From Sneathiella aquimaris (lineage in GTDB: Bacteria > Pseudomonadota > Alphaproteobacteria > Sneathiellales > Sneathiellaceae), in NCBI RefSeq assembly GCF_026409565.1, contig NZ_CP112881.1, forward strand, positions 2,549,501-2,613,500: DNA of 64,000 bases. The letters run 5' to 3'. The position numbers and the translations under genes are program-made. This document shows positions 25,992 through 35,475 of the stretch, in pieces (position 1 is the stretch's first letter; each line of letters begins with the position of its first letter). The notes below the pieces were generated by a model. It did not search any database. It was not told the origin of the DNA and was given only the letters and a program-made list of their open reading frames with translations.

Positions 25992-26791
25992 GTCGAACTC
26001 TTCCCATAAGCAAAAAGAGCCCTCAACGTTGATGCATTTTTATGGAGGCTTGCCAGTTGATAGTATGAAATCATGGGTTTGATCTCGTCGGGGCTATAGT
26101 CCAGTGACGCCACATGAACCGCGGCCTCCTGATCCCCACTTAGAACATATGCAATGGTCAGGTTCTGACGAATGCGAACATTGGAATTAACCCCAAATGC
26201 AAGAGCGCTAAGAATGTCGATGGCAGGTTGAAAGTCGCCTGATTGAAGCAGAGACAAAGCGTAATTATTTTGCAAAGCGACATCTGTTGGATTTGCCTTC
26301 AGGGACCGTTCGTATAATGGCTTCGATCGGTCGTATTGCCCCATCAGATCAAAGCTGATCGCCAAAAGTTTCATCGCATTGCGGCTTTCAGCCTCCAGGC
26401 CCAAACATTTCTGTAATACGATCACTGCGGATGCAGGGCGCACCTGCCGTAAATACAACCGGGCCAGACCCAAATAAACAACGCAGTCACCCTTTTTTTG
26501 AGATAACAGCTTTTCATAAGTGGAAAGCGCCTCATTATAAGAGCCCAATTCATACAGCAACTCGGCAGAAGACTGCAGCGCATCCGCATTGTCAGGGTCT
26601 TTTTCCAGTAACTTCTGATATAAAAGGAGTGATGTGTATTTATCCCCATTCTGACGCAAGGCGTTGGCGACTTTCACCCCCTGAAGCTTATCTTCTTGGT
26701 GATTGGATTTAAGGGATGAACTGGTCGCCCCTAATCCTGAACATCCCCCTAGTAAAATGGAGAAACTGACAATCAAGAGCAACACACGCAT
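25988..26791 (-). CDS. tadD: TadD TPR lipoprotein
   Basis: A 267-residue lipoprotein: signal peptide with lipobox LGGC (C17), then tetratricopeptide repeats across about 45-230 (QKLLEKDPDNADALQSSAEL, ALSTYEKLLS, LYERSLKANPTDVALQNNYAL). TadD is a pilotin-like factor that helps the secretin assemble in the outer membrane. GGAGGGG-type ribosome site; its start shares one base with the tadC stop. Confidence 0.85.
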   Translation of the reverse strand: MRVLLLIVSFSILLGGCSGLGATSSSLKSNHQEDKLQGVKVANALRQNGDKYTSLLLYQKLLEKDPDNADALQSSAELLYELGSYNEALSTYEKLLSQKKGDCVVYLGLARLYLRQVRPASAVIVLQKCLGLEAESRNAMKLLAISFDLMGQYDRSKPLYERSLKANPTDVALQNNYALSLLQSGDFQPAIDILSALAFGVNSNVRIRQNLTIAYVLSGDQEAAVHVASLDYSPDEIKPMISYYQLASLHKNASTLRALFAYGKSST

Positions 26792-27795
26792 TATCCGGCC
26801 CCTCCGATTGTTCGCAGCATATTCATAAAACCAGGGCCCGCGGAAATGGCTACGACCGGTGGCAAAATCAGCAGCATCAGAGGAACACTCAAAATCACAG
26901 GTAATCTTGCGGCTTTCCGATCCAGCCTATTAAACGTCTTCTTCCGACTATCCTTAGCAACAATTGCCAAGGAGGCTGCGATGGGCGTCCCGTATTTTTC
27001 GCCTTGGGAAAGCGCCACAGCAAGGTAACGAAAGGTGTCGGACCCCGTTCGCTTCACCAGCGCCGAAAACGCCTGGTTCCGATCCGGAAGAAGGGCAAGC
27101 TCAGCAGACAACAGCGCCAATGCCTCCGCCGTGTGTTTCGAATAGTGGACAATATGGGTTTTCACCTGTTTTAAAGCGCTATCAAATGACATGCCCGCTT
27201 CAACGGCGAGAACCAACAAGTCAATAACGTCTGGCGCACTTTGTTCAATGGATTGGCGTATGAGTTTTTGCCGGATGAGCCCAATACCTGCCGGTAAAAA
27301 ATATCCGGCGATTGCGAAAGAAAGCAATCCAATAAACCAAGACTGGCCACCACTGAGCAAGGCTCCTGCCACTGTGTTGGTTAAAATATAAACAGCGGCG
27401 CTCACCATCCCCATACTAAGGCCCAGCACCACCGGGCGAATGACGACGTTGTTTTTTCCAGTTCGGTGATCCTGCAAGGACAAAGAATTGATATCAAGGC
27501 GCGTGGCATCCTGGTTTTGTGAACTCTGCCATAGAAAGCTGTTGATCTTAATGTCCAGCCTGCTACGCCACCCGCCGCCCATTGCCATTAAATAAGGCGG
27601 TGTATTTGGGAGCATATTTTGATAAGACGCGACCAACTGGCCAAAGTCTACCGATCCGTTCAATCGAGAGGCCCACCGTTCCCGGCGCTTGTTCTGCACG
27701 CCTTTCGCAAGAAAGAAGCCTGCCAGCGCAAGGCAGCCTCCGACTACCAAAAGGACAGGCAATCCTGCCTTTAATGACAGAAATACCTCGGTCAT
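26791..27795 (-). CDS. tadC: TadC inner-membrane platform protein
   Basis: A 334-residue type II secretion F-domain protein. Hydrophobic helices occur at about 12-30, 130-180 and 300-325, and the GspF domain includes DVIDLLVLAVEAGMSFDSAL and ALSQGEKYGTPIAASL. With TadB it forms the membrane platform that couples the TadA ATPase to pilus extrusion. Overlaps tadB by 4 bp. Confidence 0.92.
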   Translation of the reverse strand: MTEVFLSLKAGLPVLLVVGGCLALAGFFLAKGVQNKRRERWASRLNGSVDFGQLVASYQNMLPNTPPYLMAMGGGWRSRLDIKINSFLWQSSQNQDATRLDINSLSLQDHRTGKNNVVIRPVVLGLSMGMVSAAVYILTNTVAGALLSGGQSWFIGLLSFAIAGYFLPAGIGLIRQKLIRQSIEQSAPDVIDLLVLAVEAGMSFDSALKQVKTHIVHYSKHTAEALALLSAELALLPDRNQAFSALVKRTGSDTFRYLAVALSQGEKYGTPIAASLAIVAKDSRKKTFNRLDRKAARLPVILSVPLMLLILPPVVAISAGPGFMNMLRTIGGAG

Positions 27796-28706
27796 TTCAC
27801 GCTCCTGACCAGTATGTATAAGCTGACCACACCAAGTAAAAGGCTAGTAAAACTATAAAACAGGATAGACTGCCCACTTGGGTCACGGAACAGAAACTCA
27901 AACTGGGAAGGGTTGGTCAAATACAGCATCAGGACAGATAATCCAACGATCCCCACAATCAGGCTGGAAGCAAGCCGGGGTTCAGCGGTTACTGATTTCA
28001 CCTTTTCATCCAGCTCCTGCCGTTCACGTAGAACACGCGCCAAATTCTCTAGCGTATCGCCATATTGACCGCCACTTTTACGTTGTATGGAAAGTGTCGC
28101 AACAAGATATCGAAACTCCCGTATCTGGAACTTAACCGGAATTTCAACGAACAATCCTTCAAACGGAACGCCGATTTCAAGCAACTCGCTCACTCGTTTA
28201 AACAGGCCGGAAACGGGCTCTGGCATTTCATTGCCAACAGCACAAATATTCTGTTCAAGGGAAACGCCAACCCGCGCGCCGCGCACCAGAAGATCCAATG
28301 CCTCGGGGAATTGTTCCCCCAACTGTTTCGCTCTTTGGGCAGACTGGCGTTTTGTTACTAGCAAATATCCACCCCCAATGGTCCAGCAGATGACACTTAA
28401 GAACACCCAATGGGCCGAAGAAGGTGTAAAAAGAAGGGCGGCCGCCCCAATAGCACATAAGAGCCACGCATAGAAATTCAGAGAAACGAGCACGTCAAAG
28501 CCAGTGTTTTTTAGTGGCCCGGATACCAAGGCCAAATTTTCCTTTTTTTTCACAACACCCTGCCGATTAGCCGTCAAACGCTTATTGATCTTCTGATATC
28601 GGGCGTTTTTGTGACTTCGCAGGGCTGCAAACAAGAAGGCACCTCCCCCTAGTATAAAAAAACCCATCAGAAATATGGCTCCATATATGCTGAGAAATTG
28701 GGTCAT
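27792..28706 (-). CDS. tadB: TadB inner-membrane platform protein
   Basis: A 304-residue GspF-domain protein, paralogous to TadC: N-terminal helix, a pair of helices at about 75-115, the F-domain EALDLLVRGARVGVSLEQNI and LSIQRKSGGQYGDTLENLA, and C-terminal helices. Partner of TadC in the Flp pilus platform. Overlaps tadA and tadC by 4 bp each. Confidence 0.92.
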   Translation of the reverse strand: MTQFLSIYGAIFLMGFFILGGGAFLFAALRSHKNARYQKINKRLTANRQGVVKKKENLALVSGPLKNTGFDVLVSLNFYAWLLCAIGAAALLFTPSSAHWVFLSVICWTIGGGYLLVTKRQSAQRAKQLGEQFPEALDLLVRGARVGVSLEQNICAVGNEMPEPVSGLFKRVSELLEIGVPFEGLFVEIPVKFQIREFRYLVATLSIQRKSGGQYGDTLENLARVLRERQELDEKVKSVTAEPRLASSLIVGIVGLSVLMLYLTNPSQFEFLFRDPSGQSILFYSFTSLLLGVVSLYILVRSVK

Positions 28707-30088
28707 CCGTTATTCAGGACCTTTTCCAGTGCGTCTCCTAAATGGTACCGCCGAACTTTGGCTTCACAGCAAGGCCGAATTTTGGAAAACACGAAATCAC
28801 CTTCAAAAATCCCTTCATCTCCGCCGGTAGTTCGCTCAAAAGTAAACAGATCCTGAGTTGTGATCACATCCCCTTCAAGACCGCTGACTTCTGTAATTGA
28901 GTGAATATACCGGTGACCCGTATAATCTCTGGCAACATGGACGATCAGGTCCAGTGCAGAAGCGATCTGTCGTTTAACCGCGCCCGCATTGAAATTCTGT
29001 TGATAGGACAACAACAAATCTTCAACCCTCAAGAGGGCATCCCGCGCAGAGTTTGCATGAATTGTCGACATGGAACCATCATGCCCCGTATTCATCGCCT
29101 GAAGCATTTCATGCACTTCATTCCCTCTGACTTCCCCAATGATGATCCTGTCCGGCCGCATCCTTAAGGCATTTCTCAACAGGTCCCTTTGACAGACTTC
29201 ACCTGCCCCTTCAGAGTTTTTCTGACGTGTTTCAAGACTGATTACATGAGGTTGCTGCAAATCGATCTCTGCCGCGTCTTCAATAGTGACAACCCGTTCT
29301 GTCACGCCAATCTCTCCGGAAAGGGCATTAAGAACTGTTGTTTTCCCGGCACCCGTTCCACCAGAAATCAGAATATTCAAATGAGCTTTTGCAGCAATTT
29401 TCAGAAAGTCCGCCATCAATTCCGTCAGGCTCGTTTTTTGAACCAAAGAAGACAGATTGATCTGCTTGGATGGAAATTTTCGAATTGAAATAACCGTTCC
29501 ACAAACAGAAAGCGGTGGAATGATGATATTGACACGGCTTCCATCGACCAAACGGGCATCCACCATTGGGCTACTTTCGTCAATGCGGCGACCCGCCGAA
29601 ATAGCGATCCGCCGAGCGACCTGCAAGAGATGAGCCTCGTCACGGAAAGATAAATCCGTCTGTTCCAACTGCCCGTTTTTCTCAATAAAGATGGTATCCG
29701 GGCCATTGACGAGGATGTCCGTGACACTCTCATTCTGTAACAGGGCTTCAATTGGCCCCAAACCAATCAGATCGTTCAGTAGTTCAGTCGCGATCTGACT
29801 TTGTTCTTGCCAATTCAAGGGAACTTTTTGCTGATCCACAATTTTTGCAACGGCTTCAATCACCTTGATTGATAAGCTTTCCTTTGGTAACGCGAGCGCT
29901 ATTGCAGGATTGATTATCTTAAAAAACTGCTCCCGAACAAGGGCACTAAGCTCAGGGTCGACAATGGACTTCGCTGATGTGACCCTGTCTGAATTACCTT
30001 CCAGCGGGGCTCCAATCCAGTCTTGCGCTTCGTCCTGCAACCCCCGAAATCCTGTCTCCGGGTCAGTTTCATTTTTTCTTCCGAACAT
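28703..30088 (-). CDS. tadA: TadA/CpaF secretion ATPase
   Basis: A 461-residue PilT/VirB11-type hexameric ATPase that powers Flp pilus polymerisation (and retraction in some bacteria). Walker A is SGGTGAGKTTVLNAL, the Asp box and Walker B (RMRPDRIIIGEVRGNE) follow, with the His box GHDGSMSTIHANSARD. The N-terminal region has the CpaF signature ELLNDLIGLGPIEALL. Starts 20 bp inside tadZ. Confidence 0.95.
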   Translation of the reverse strand: MFGRKNETDPETGFRGLQDEAQDWIGAPLEGNSDRVTSAKSIVDPELSALVREQFFKIINPAIALALPKESLSIKVIEAVAKIVDQQKVPLNWQEQSQIATELLNDLIGLGPIEALLQNESVTDILVNGPDTIFIEKNGQLEQTDLSFRDEAHLLQVARRIAISAGRRIDESSPMVDARLVDGSRVNIIIPPLSVCGTVISIRKFPSKQINLSSLVQKTSLTELMADFLKIAAKAHLNILISGGTGAGKTTVLNALSGEIGVTERVVTIEDAAEIDLQQPHVISLETRQKNSEGAGEVCQRDLLRNALRMRPDRIIIGEVRGNEVHEMLQAMNTGHDGSMSTIHANSARDALLRVEDLLLSYQQNFNAGAVKRQIASALDLIVHVARDYTGHRYIHSITEVSGLEGDVITTQDLFTFERTTGGDEGIFEGDFVFSKIRPCCEAKVRRYHLGDALEKVLNNG

Positions 30089-31301
30089 GCATCCCCTGCC
30101 TTCCTTTGAAAAATGAGAAAACAGAATGCTTCTCGTTCTTTAATTCCTGCCCACTCAATCGGCCTGCCAGAAGCATAACCTGGTGTGAAAATTTACCTTT
30201 TATCTGGCTCGGAGGAACTGCGTTCAGCTCTGCCTGTCCGACAGACGCGGCGTCAAACGGAATAATGTGATCAATCTGTCTTTCTAAATAAGCTTCGATT
30301 TGATCTAAAGCCGGCCCTGATTTTTTTAGAGGCCTGCTGTGATTTAAAATAACCGTCATCTGAAACGGGTGCCCCAAATCGTTAGAACAATAATCCATTA
30401 TTTTTTTTGTATTTCGAATGGACTGTATGCTCGGTTCAACGATAAAAAGGCCATGATCACATAGCCTTACTGGCGTTAAACCGGTTTGCGCCAAATGGTA
30501 TGGAACGTCCAAAATAACATAATGGTATTTTGGTTTTAAAACGCCCAGTAATGCCGCATATTCTTCCTCTGAAAAATTCGAAGAATTGACCGTTACTTCA
30601 GAGCTTCCCAAAAATTCCAGCCTTGGATTTATCTGCTGGGCCGCGCGCTGCACGAGTAAATCATCCATGCGTTCAGGATGTTTAAAAAGATCAGCCGCCC
30701 CTTTATTCCCATTGAGTCCGAAAAGCAGGCTTGCGCCTCCCGACCCGACATCCAAATCCAATAACATTATTCGCCGACCGAATTCCGCTGACAAAACATG
30801 CGATAACGAACACGCAATCGTTGTTGCCCCTGCCCCCCCGCTGGCATGAAATACGCCCAGAACTTTTCCGGCTTTGGGATCAGATGCAGAGGCGGGCGAT
30901 CCCAGTGCAATTTTAGAGATCGTCGCCTGCAATAATTCCTGCGGCAAAGGCGTTACAAGATACTCAGAAACGCCGCGCATGATTAGATTTCGGTACAATC
31001 CCACTTTGTCTTCTACGCCAATCGCCAAGACTTTTACATAAGGAGCACAGACTTTTGCCAACTCTTCCATGCCTGACAAAGGCATATCGGAATGTGAAAT
31101 ATCAACAATCAATAGCGAAGGAGAGGGTTCCTCCCGAAACACCCTGATGGCATCTTCCAATCCACCCTGCATTATTTGATAATTTGTCAGGTCAAAAGCC
31201 TCAAAACAGGATTTGAGCTGCCCTTCCGCAGCGCTATCGTGAACAAAAGCCTGTATGGTCTCGATCTGGTTGTCCGGCGTTTTGAAATTCTCTGGCCTCA
31301 T
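30069..31301 (-). CDS. tadZ: TadZ/CpaE pilus-localisation ATPase
   Basis: A 410-residue protein with an N-terminal atypical receiver-like domain (about 15-135) and a MinD/ParA-type ATPase domain from about 145, with deviant Walker A ASGGAGATT and LLDLDVGSGGASLLFG. CpaE/TadZ places the Tad machine at the cell pole. It lies between cpaD and tadA, overlapping tadA by 20 bp and cpaD by 4 bp. Confidence 0.92.
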   Translation of the reverse strand: MRPENFKTPDNQIETIQAFVHDSAAEGQLKSCFEAFDLTNYQIMQGGLEDAIRVFREEPSPSLLIVDISHSDMPLSGMEELAKVCAPYVKVLAIGVEDKVGLYRNLIMRGVSEYLVTPLPQELLQATISKIALGSPASASDPKAGKVLGVFHASGGAGATTIACSLSHVLSAEFGRRIMLLDLDVGSGGASLLFGLNGNKGAADLFKHPERMDDLLVQRAAQQINPRLEFLGSSEVTVNSSNFSEEEYAALLGVLKPKYHYVILDVPYHLAQTGLTPVRLCDHGLFIVEPSIQSIRNTKKIMDYCSNDLGHPFQMTVILNHSRPLKKSGPALDQIEAYLERQIDHIIPFDAASVGQAELNAVPPSQIKGKFSHQVMLLAGRLSGQELKNEKHSVFSFFKGRQGMHVRKKK

Positions 31302-31930
31302 TGGTCGTTCACCGACATGTTCTGGCTTCCTAACGGACGCACTTTGTCCATTTTTGCATCCAGCACTGTTTTTTCTTCGAATACCCCCAATGGGTTCGCA
31401 AGGCGCCTCCCTCTAAGCAGTTCTGCAGGGTCCGCCAAAATCAAGGCGCGATTGGCGGCCACCGCACACCCTGATTGACCTGAACCAAAATGGACGTTGC
31501 ATAAATCAGTGGAAAGCCCCAGCCGGGTTACCTGCATCTTGAAAGCATATAGCCCCTGCTGCCTGTCAATCATGCCAAGATATACAGGCTTCCTGAATTT
31601 CGTCGCCTCGATCGTTCCGACCATCCGTCTGGACATTTCCTGCTTATGCCAGTCTGATTGCGGAATAAGTATAATCTGATGGATATTTGTTTGATCAAGG
31701 TTGCCAAAATAATCAGTGAACGAGACAGACTGCGCGGTGACATACTCTTTATCGATACCACGAAAATAAAAAGCCTCCTCTGATATAGTCTGAACCAATG
31801 TCGGATATACTGTTGAACTTCGAAATATCTGTGAGGGTCTTTTGTCTGGTAAACATCCCGCTAATAATAGGGTCAGGACAAGGACATAGCCCGACGCCGT
31901 TTTCCTAGATCGTGTTAATCCCATAATCAC
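31298..31930 (-). CDS. cpaD: CpaD-like pilus lipoprotein
   Basis: A 210-residue secreted lipoprotein: basic N-terminus, hydrophobic core and lipobox LAGC (C26). The C-terminal part NVHFGSGQSGCAVAANRALILADPAELL is typical of CpaD, which occupies the place of RcpB in alphaproteobacterial tad loci and supports the secretin. An ATG two codons downstream is an equally possible start. Gap of 13 bp from the secretin gene. Confidence 0.87.
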   Translation of the reverse strand: MIMGLTRSRKTASGYVLVLTLLLAGCLPDKRPSQIFRSSTVYPTLVQTISEEAFYFRGIDKEYVTAQSVSFTDYFGNLDQTNIHQIILIPQSDWHKQEMSRRMVGTIEATKFRKPVYLGMIDRQQGLYAFKMQVTRLGLSTDLCNVHFGSGQSGCAVAANRALILADPAELLRGRRLANPLGVFEEKTVLDAKMDKVRPLGSQNMSVNDQ

Positions 31931-31943
31931 CGTTCATATCCCT

Positions 31944-33311
31944 TCAATAAATATATCCGTGTGTCTTCGGTGGGGAATTTCCGGAAGGCGTATTAAGTTG
32001 TTTTAACGTCGCGGGAGATTGTTCATTCAGCAGTTTTCCAGTCTTTTGAATAACATCCGGTGACGATAGGTTCAGCCCTTCCAGCGGAGATCTGAAGTCA
32101 TCTGTATCCCGAGGCCGAACGATATGGGCCGTTGCAATCATCACAAGCTCGGTTTCAGATTTCTGAAATTTCTGAGAGCGAAACAAGGCTCCCAACACAT
32201 CGATATCGGCCAACCACGGGACCTCGCTCACCAGATTTCGTTGCTGGTTTTGCAACAAACCCGCTACTGAAAAGCTTTGTCCGCTTGCCAGCTCGATTGT
32301 TGCTTCGGTTCGTCGAATGGAAATTCCAGGAACCGTAATATCTTGAATGACAACTGCGCCCGCTGTCGACAATTCGCTTACCTCCGGGCGAATATGCAGG
32401 CGGATACGATTATTTGACAGCACCGTTGGGGTCATATCGAGAATGACGCCGAATTTTTTAAATTCGACAGTAATGCGATCGTTAGACGCCGCCACAGGAA
32501 TTGGAAACTCGCCCCCCGCAAAGAAACTGGCCGTTTTTCCCGATCGTGAGGTCAGATTTGGCTCTGCCAGAACCGTCACGAGGTTATCTTCAACCATCGC
32601 ATCAATCACCGCATTCAGACTTCCCGAACTTCCGTCCAGCCCAATTAGCCCACTACTACCCTGCCCGCTCAACCCCAGTTTCGGCAGAATCGAGTCGTTC
32701 AGCGTAAGCGGGTTGCGGCCAGCAACCAATCCAATCGCAAATGAACCAGGCTTTAGAAGAATATCCCAATTGATACCCAGATCCTTGGTTGCCCTTCGGT
32801 TCATTTCCATAATTCGAACCTTCAGGTTCACTTGCAATGCAGAGGCAAGCGTCATCTTGTTGATAAGTGTCTCCTCTTTGCCAAGATAACCTTTCACCAC
32901 AGACAGCATTTGATCCATGATCTGAGGATCCGACACTTCCCCAGACATCATCAAACTCCCAGGCGAAACAGAGACCGCAATATTTTCATTGGGAAACTCC
33001 GCTTTCAGCACGGCTCTCAGGCGTCCCAAATCTCGCTGCACCTCGATTATTCGGTCAAACAAGATTTTGTCCCCGGCCCCCAACGCGACGATGTGGGTAA
33101 CACCCGGGATCTTTCCATAAATAAAAAGTCCATTTCCCTGTGTAATCTGGACGTCCGCTATTTCCGGATTTGTGATTAAAATATCCTGTACTGGCTGGTT
33201 TGGTTTTTGAAGATGTCCCTCGTTCACATTCAGATAAAGGGTCGGACGCGCCTGAACCCCGACCATACAGGAAAAAAACAGAAATATTGTCAGAAGCAGG
33301 CGCATCCTCAT
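31944..33311 (-). CDS. cpaC: CpaC/RcpA outer-membrane secretin
   Basis: A 455-residue secretin with signal peptide (cleaved near VQA, residue 21), an N-terminal pilus-type domain (NVNEGHLQKPNQPVQDILIT), BON-like segment, and the secretin core (about 230-400) including VTVLAEPNLTSRSGKTASFFAGGEFP and VPWLADIDVLGALFRS. It forms the outer-membrane gate for Flp pili. Overlaps cpaB by 4 bp. Confidence 0.94.
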   Translation of the reverse strand: MRMRLLLTIFLFFSCMVGVQARPTLYLNVNEGHLQKPNQPVQDILITNPEIADVQITQGNGLFIYGKIPGVTHIVALGAGDKILFDRIIEVQRDLGRLRAVLKAEFPNENIAVSVSPGSLMMSGEVSDPQIMDQMLSVVKGYLGKEETLINKMTLASALQVNLKVRIMEMNRRATKDLGINWDILLKPGSFAIGLVAGRNPLTLNDSILPKLGLSGQGSSGLIGLDGSSGSLNAVIDAMVEDNLVTVLAEPNLTSRSGKTASFFAGGEFPIPVAASNDRITVEFKKFGVILDMTPTVLSNNRIRLHIRPEVSELSTAGAVVIQDITVPGISIRRTEATIELASGQSFSVAGLLQNQQRNLVSEVPWLADIDVLGALFRSQKFQKSETELVMIATAHIVRPRDTDDFRSPLEGLNLSSPDVIQKTGKLLNEQSPATLKQLNTPSGNSPPKTHGYIY

Positions 33312-34150
33312 TGGCTTATTCCTCGCTTCAGATCAGGCTGTCTTTCAAAAACAAACCGATCCTGACCCCGTTGGATAATAATAGGTCGAGCCGGGATATT
33401 TGCAGGCTGAACGAGGGCTTCCAATGATTTTTGCAACCGCTGAAGAGATGCCGAAATGATCTGCTGCTTGTTTGCGTGCCCCTGCGGTGTTTGACTATTC
33501 GGTAAAACCGACACTGACAGTTGCCCCCGTGTCTTCCAGTTCTGAAAGGTCGTGACTTGCCCGTCCGGTATTTCTACGGTTAAATCGGACAGGCGACCCA
33601 CGTCCGCGGTGGTTTCAGGATAGGTTTTAAGAACGCGGATATTGGATGCGAGCAGGACAGTTTCTGTTTTCGGTGTCTGACCGTTCAACGCAACCGTAAG
33701 ATAAAGATCCAGATAGTCTCCCGGATTAATATCAGCCCGGTTCAGCGCCACTTCACGGCCACTCAAAGAGAGCGCCTGATGCCCTGCTCGGAGGGTTTTT
33801 CGAAGAAACTCATTTTCGGAAATCCAGGTGATTGCGCCAACCGGTATTGGCTCCCCGCGGAAAAGGGCGGCATTAACAGAAAAATATCGATCCACGCGCG
33901 CTTCAACATCGCTCAACAGATAGAATTTATGGGTTGGGTCGGGCCGACGTGATCCAGATAAACTGTCAATGCCAAGAATGCTGCCGGGCGCCATATCTTC
34001 TGTCACCACCGCCAGCTTCTCTAACTGAGTGATCTGGTTGTTTGCCCGTGTCGGTGCAATTACATGCGACCAGCCGGGCAGCATAAACCCCAAATATATG
34101 GCGGCGCCCAAGAACAGGATGCAGCAAAAGAAAAAGATGAATGACTTCAT
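33308..34150 (-). CDS. cpaB: CpaB/RcpC pilus assembly protein
   Basis: A 280-residue protein with one N-terminal transmembrane helix (about 3-25) and a SAF-like domain followed by the RcpC domain (REVALNRADINPGDYLDLYLTV). CpaB is thought to link the secretin to the inner-membrane platform. It follows the prepilin peptidase gene by 6 bp and overlaps cpaC. Confidence 0.9.
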   Translation of the reverse strand: MKSFIFFFCCILFLGAAIYLGFMLPGWSHVIAPTRANNQITQLEKLAVVTEDMAPGSILGIDSLSGSRRPDPTHKFYLLSDVEARVDRYFSVNAALFRGEPIPVGAITWISENEFLRKTLRAGHQALSLSGREVALNRADINPGDYLDLYLTVALNGQTPKTETVLLASNIRVLKTYPETTADVGRLSDLTVEIPDGQVTTFQNWKTRGQLSVSVLPNSQTPQGHANKQQIISASLQRLQKSLEALVQPANIPARPIIIQRGQDRFVFERQPDLKRGISQ

Positions 34151-34156
34151 TTTCGA

Positions 34157-34678
34157 TTACACCACATAGGCTTGCCATATCCCGTATGAGGCGCCGACCG
34201 CGATGGCCAGACCGTAGGGTACCGAATATTGGTTCGGAAACAGGAACAGGCTTTCGGACAAATTGAACCGAATTTTTGCCCACTCCCATAACGCCTGAGA
34301 CATTGGAAAAATGGCAACCAACGCCAGTACGCCACCGAACAAACTCGTCAGCAGTAAAAATTCTGGCCCCGCTATAGGCCCGCACCATAGGGCAGCGGAT
34401 GCCAACAATTTTACATCGCCGCCGCCAAGCCTGTTGATGGCATATAACCCGAGCAAAAATAAAAAAGTAATACCGCCCCATAACAAATGAAGGGGCAGGT
34501 CAATTTTACGGGCTGACAGACCATAAAAACTGAAAAACAGAATAATCAGGAATACCGATACCCGGTTCGGTATAATCCGAAACCGCAAATCCATGACGCC
34601 AGCAAAGCAAAGGAGAAAGATTGCAATGATGGGTATCAAAAACGTCATGAATTTGAGAAAAGTTAGCGATTCCGGCAT
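34157..34678 (-). CDS. cpaA: CpaA/TadV prepilin peptidase
   Basis: A 173-residue A24-family aspartic membrane peptidase with about six hydrophobic helices. The two catalytic aspartates are in GVMDLRFRIIPN and the GGGDVKLLA (GxGD) motif. It cleaves the leader of the Flp pilin and TadE/F pseudopilins. An internal Met (position 11) is an alternative start. Located between flp and cpaB. Confidence 0.92.
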   Translation of the reverse strand: MPESLTFLKFMTFLIPIIAIFLLCFAGVMDLRFRIIPNRVSVFLIILFFSFYGLSARKIDLPLHLLWGGITFLFLLGLYAINRLGGGDVKLLASAALWCGPIAGPEFLLLTSLFGGVLALVAIFPMSQALWEWAKIRFNLSESLFLFPNQYSVPYGLAIAVGASYGIWQAYVV

Positions 34679-34700
34679 CGGCCCCGTCCGTCCTTAACCG

Positions 34701-34889
34701 TTAATCGCCACTCGATGCGCCGCCACCGGCACCACCACCAAACTGAATATTTCCCATGGCTTCGCTGACACGGCCATAAAAGGCACTTCCCGCAGTTCCG
34801 ACAACAGCCGCCGCCGCTGCTGCGAGCAGTGCATATTCCACCGATGTAACGCCGCTTTCACATTTATAAAAACTCTTAATGAAATTCAT
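34701..34889 (-). CDS. flp: Flp-type pilin
   Basis: A 62-residue prepilin, the major subunit of the Tad pilus. The short leader ends at a glycine (CESG|VTSVEYALL), with Glu5/Tyr6 of the mature protein as in all Flp pilins, followed by an alanine-rich helix and a Gly-rich C-terminus (GGGAGGGASSGD). Strong AGAGGTGAT ribosome site. First gene of the locus and presumably the most highly expressed. Confidence 0.94.
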   Translation of the reverse strand: MNFIKSFYKCESGVTSVEYALLAAAAAAVVGTAGSAFYGRVSEAMGNIQFGGGAGGGASSGD

Positions 34890-35475
34890 ATTAAATCACC
34901 TCTTGATTGCTTTTTATTATTATGCCCATGCCGCACACCTGTCTGTGCTGTTAAAAGGCAGAGCTGTATAGACAATTCATCGCATTCAGAAAAAAAGACC
35001 CGACGCCTTAGGCTAATAGAGGCCTGCATATTGGCAAAAACCCTGAAAAAGAACGCCATATAATCAACCAAACTAATGAATCATCAAATTTTATATAAAA
35101 AATTTATATTAAAGAGTCATCAATTTTTTTCTAAAAAAGAGAATTAAAATGTTATTTATTATCGGAAAGGTATTTAAAGGGTGAAAATAAAAGGCATATT
35201 AGATGGTCAAGTATACCCTTATATGGAAATAATAATTGAACCATTACAGCATTATTCTTCTCTATTTACGTGTGCATTTTCGATCACAGAATCGCCAAAT
35301 AACAAGTCCCCCTAAAAACCCAATCGGAAAAATGGGGCAGACCAATTTGCCCGGTAACACCAAAAATCTGAAATCAGCGGCCAATTTCCGGGTGCATTCT
35401 GATGTTAAGGAGGCTATACCGGATTAAGATACTTGAGGTGGTTGCTTGACTCCGAATACGGAGAGGAAAGGCATA
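34890..35475. other. AT-rich non-coding region upstream of flp
   Basis: About 590 bp with no credible gene. It must contain the flp/tad promoter (leftward) and the promoter of the glycosyltransferase gene (rightward). It holds a direct repeat GAATCATCAA (35078-35087) / GAGTCATCAA (35114-35123), two TTTATAT blocks between them (35090-35096, 35103-35109), and a small hairpin CTCCG-AATA-CGGAG (35450-35463) just before the glycosyltransferase ribosome site. Confidence 0.6.

Noticed and set aside
35236-35427. 63-codon plus-strand ORF in the flp upstream region
   Set aside because: No ribosome-binding site, atypical composition and no recognisable domain; it lies in an AT-rich regulatory gap.
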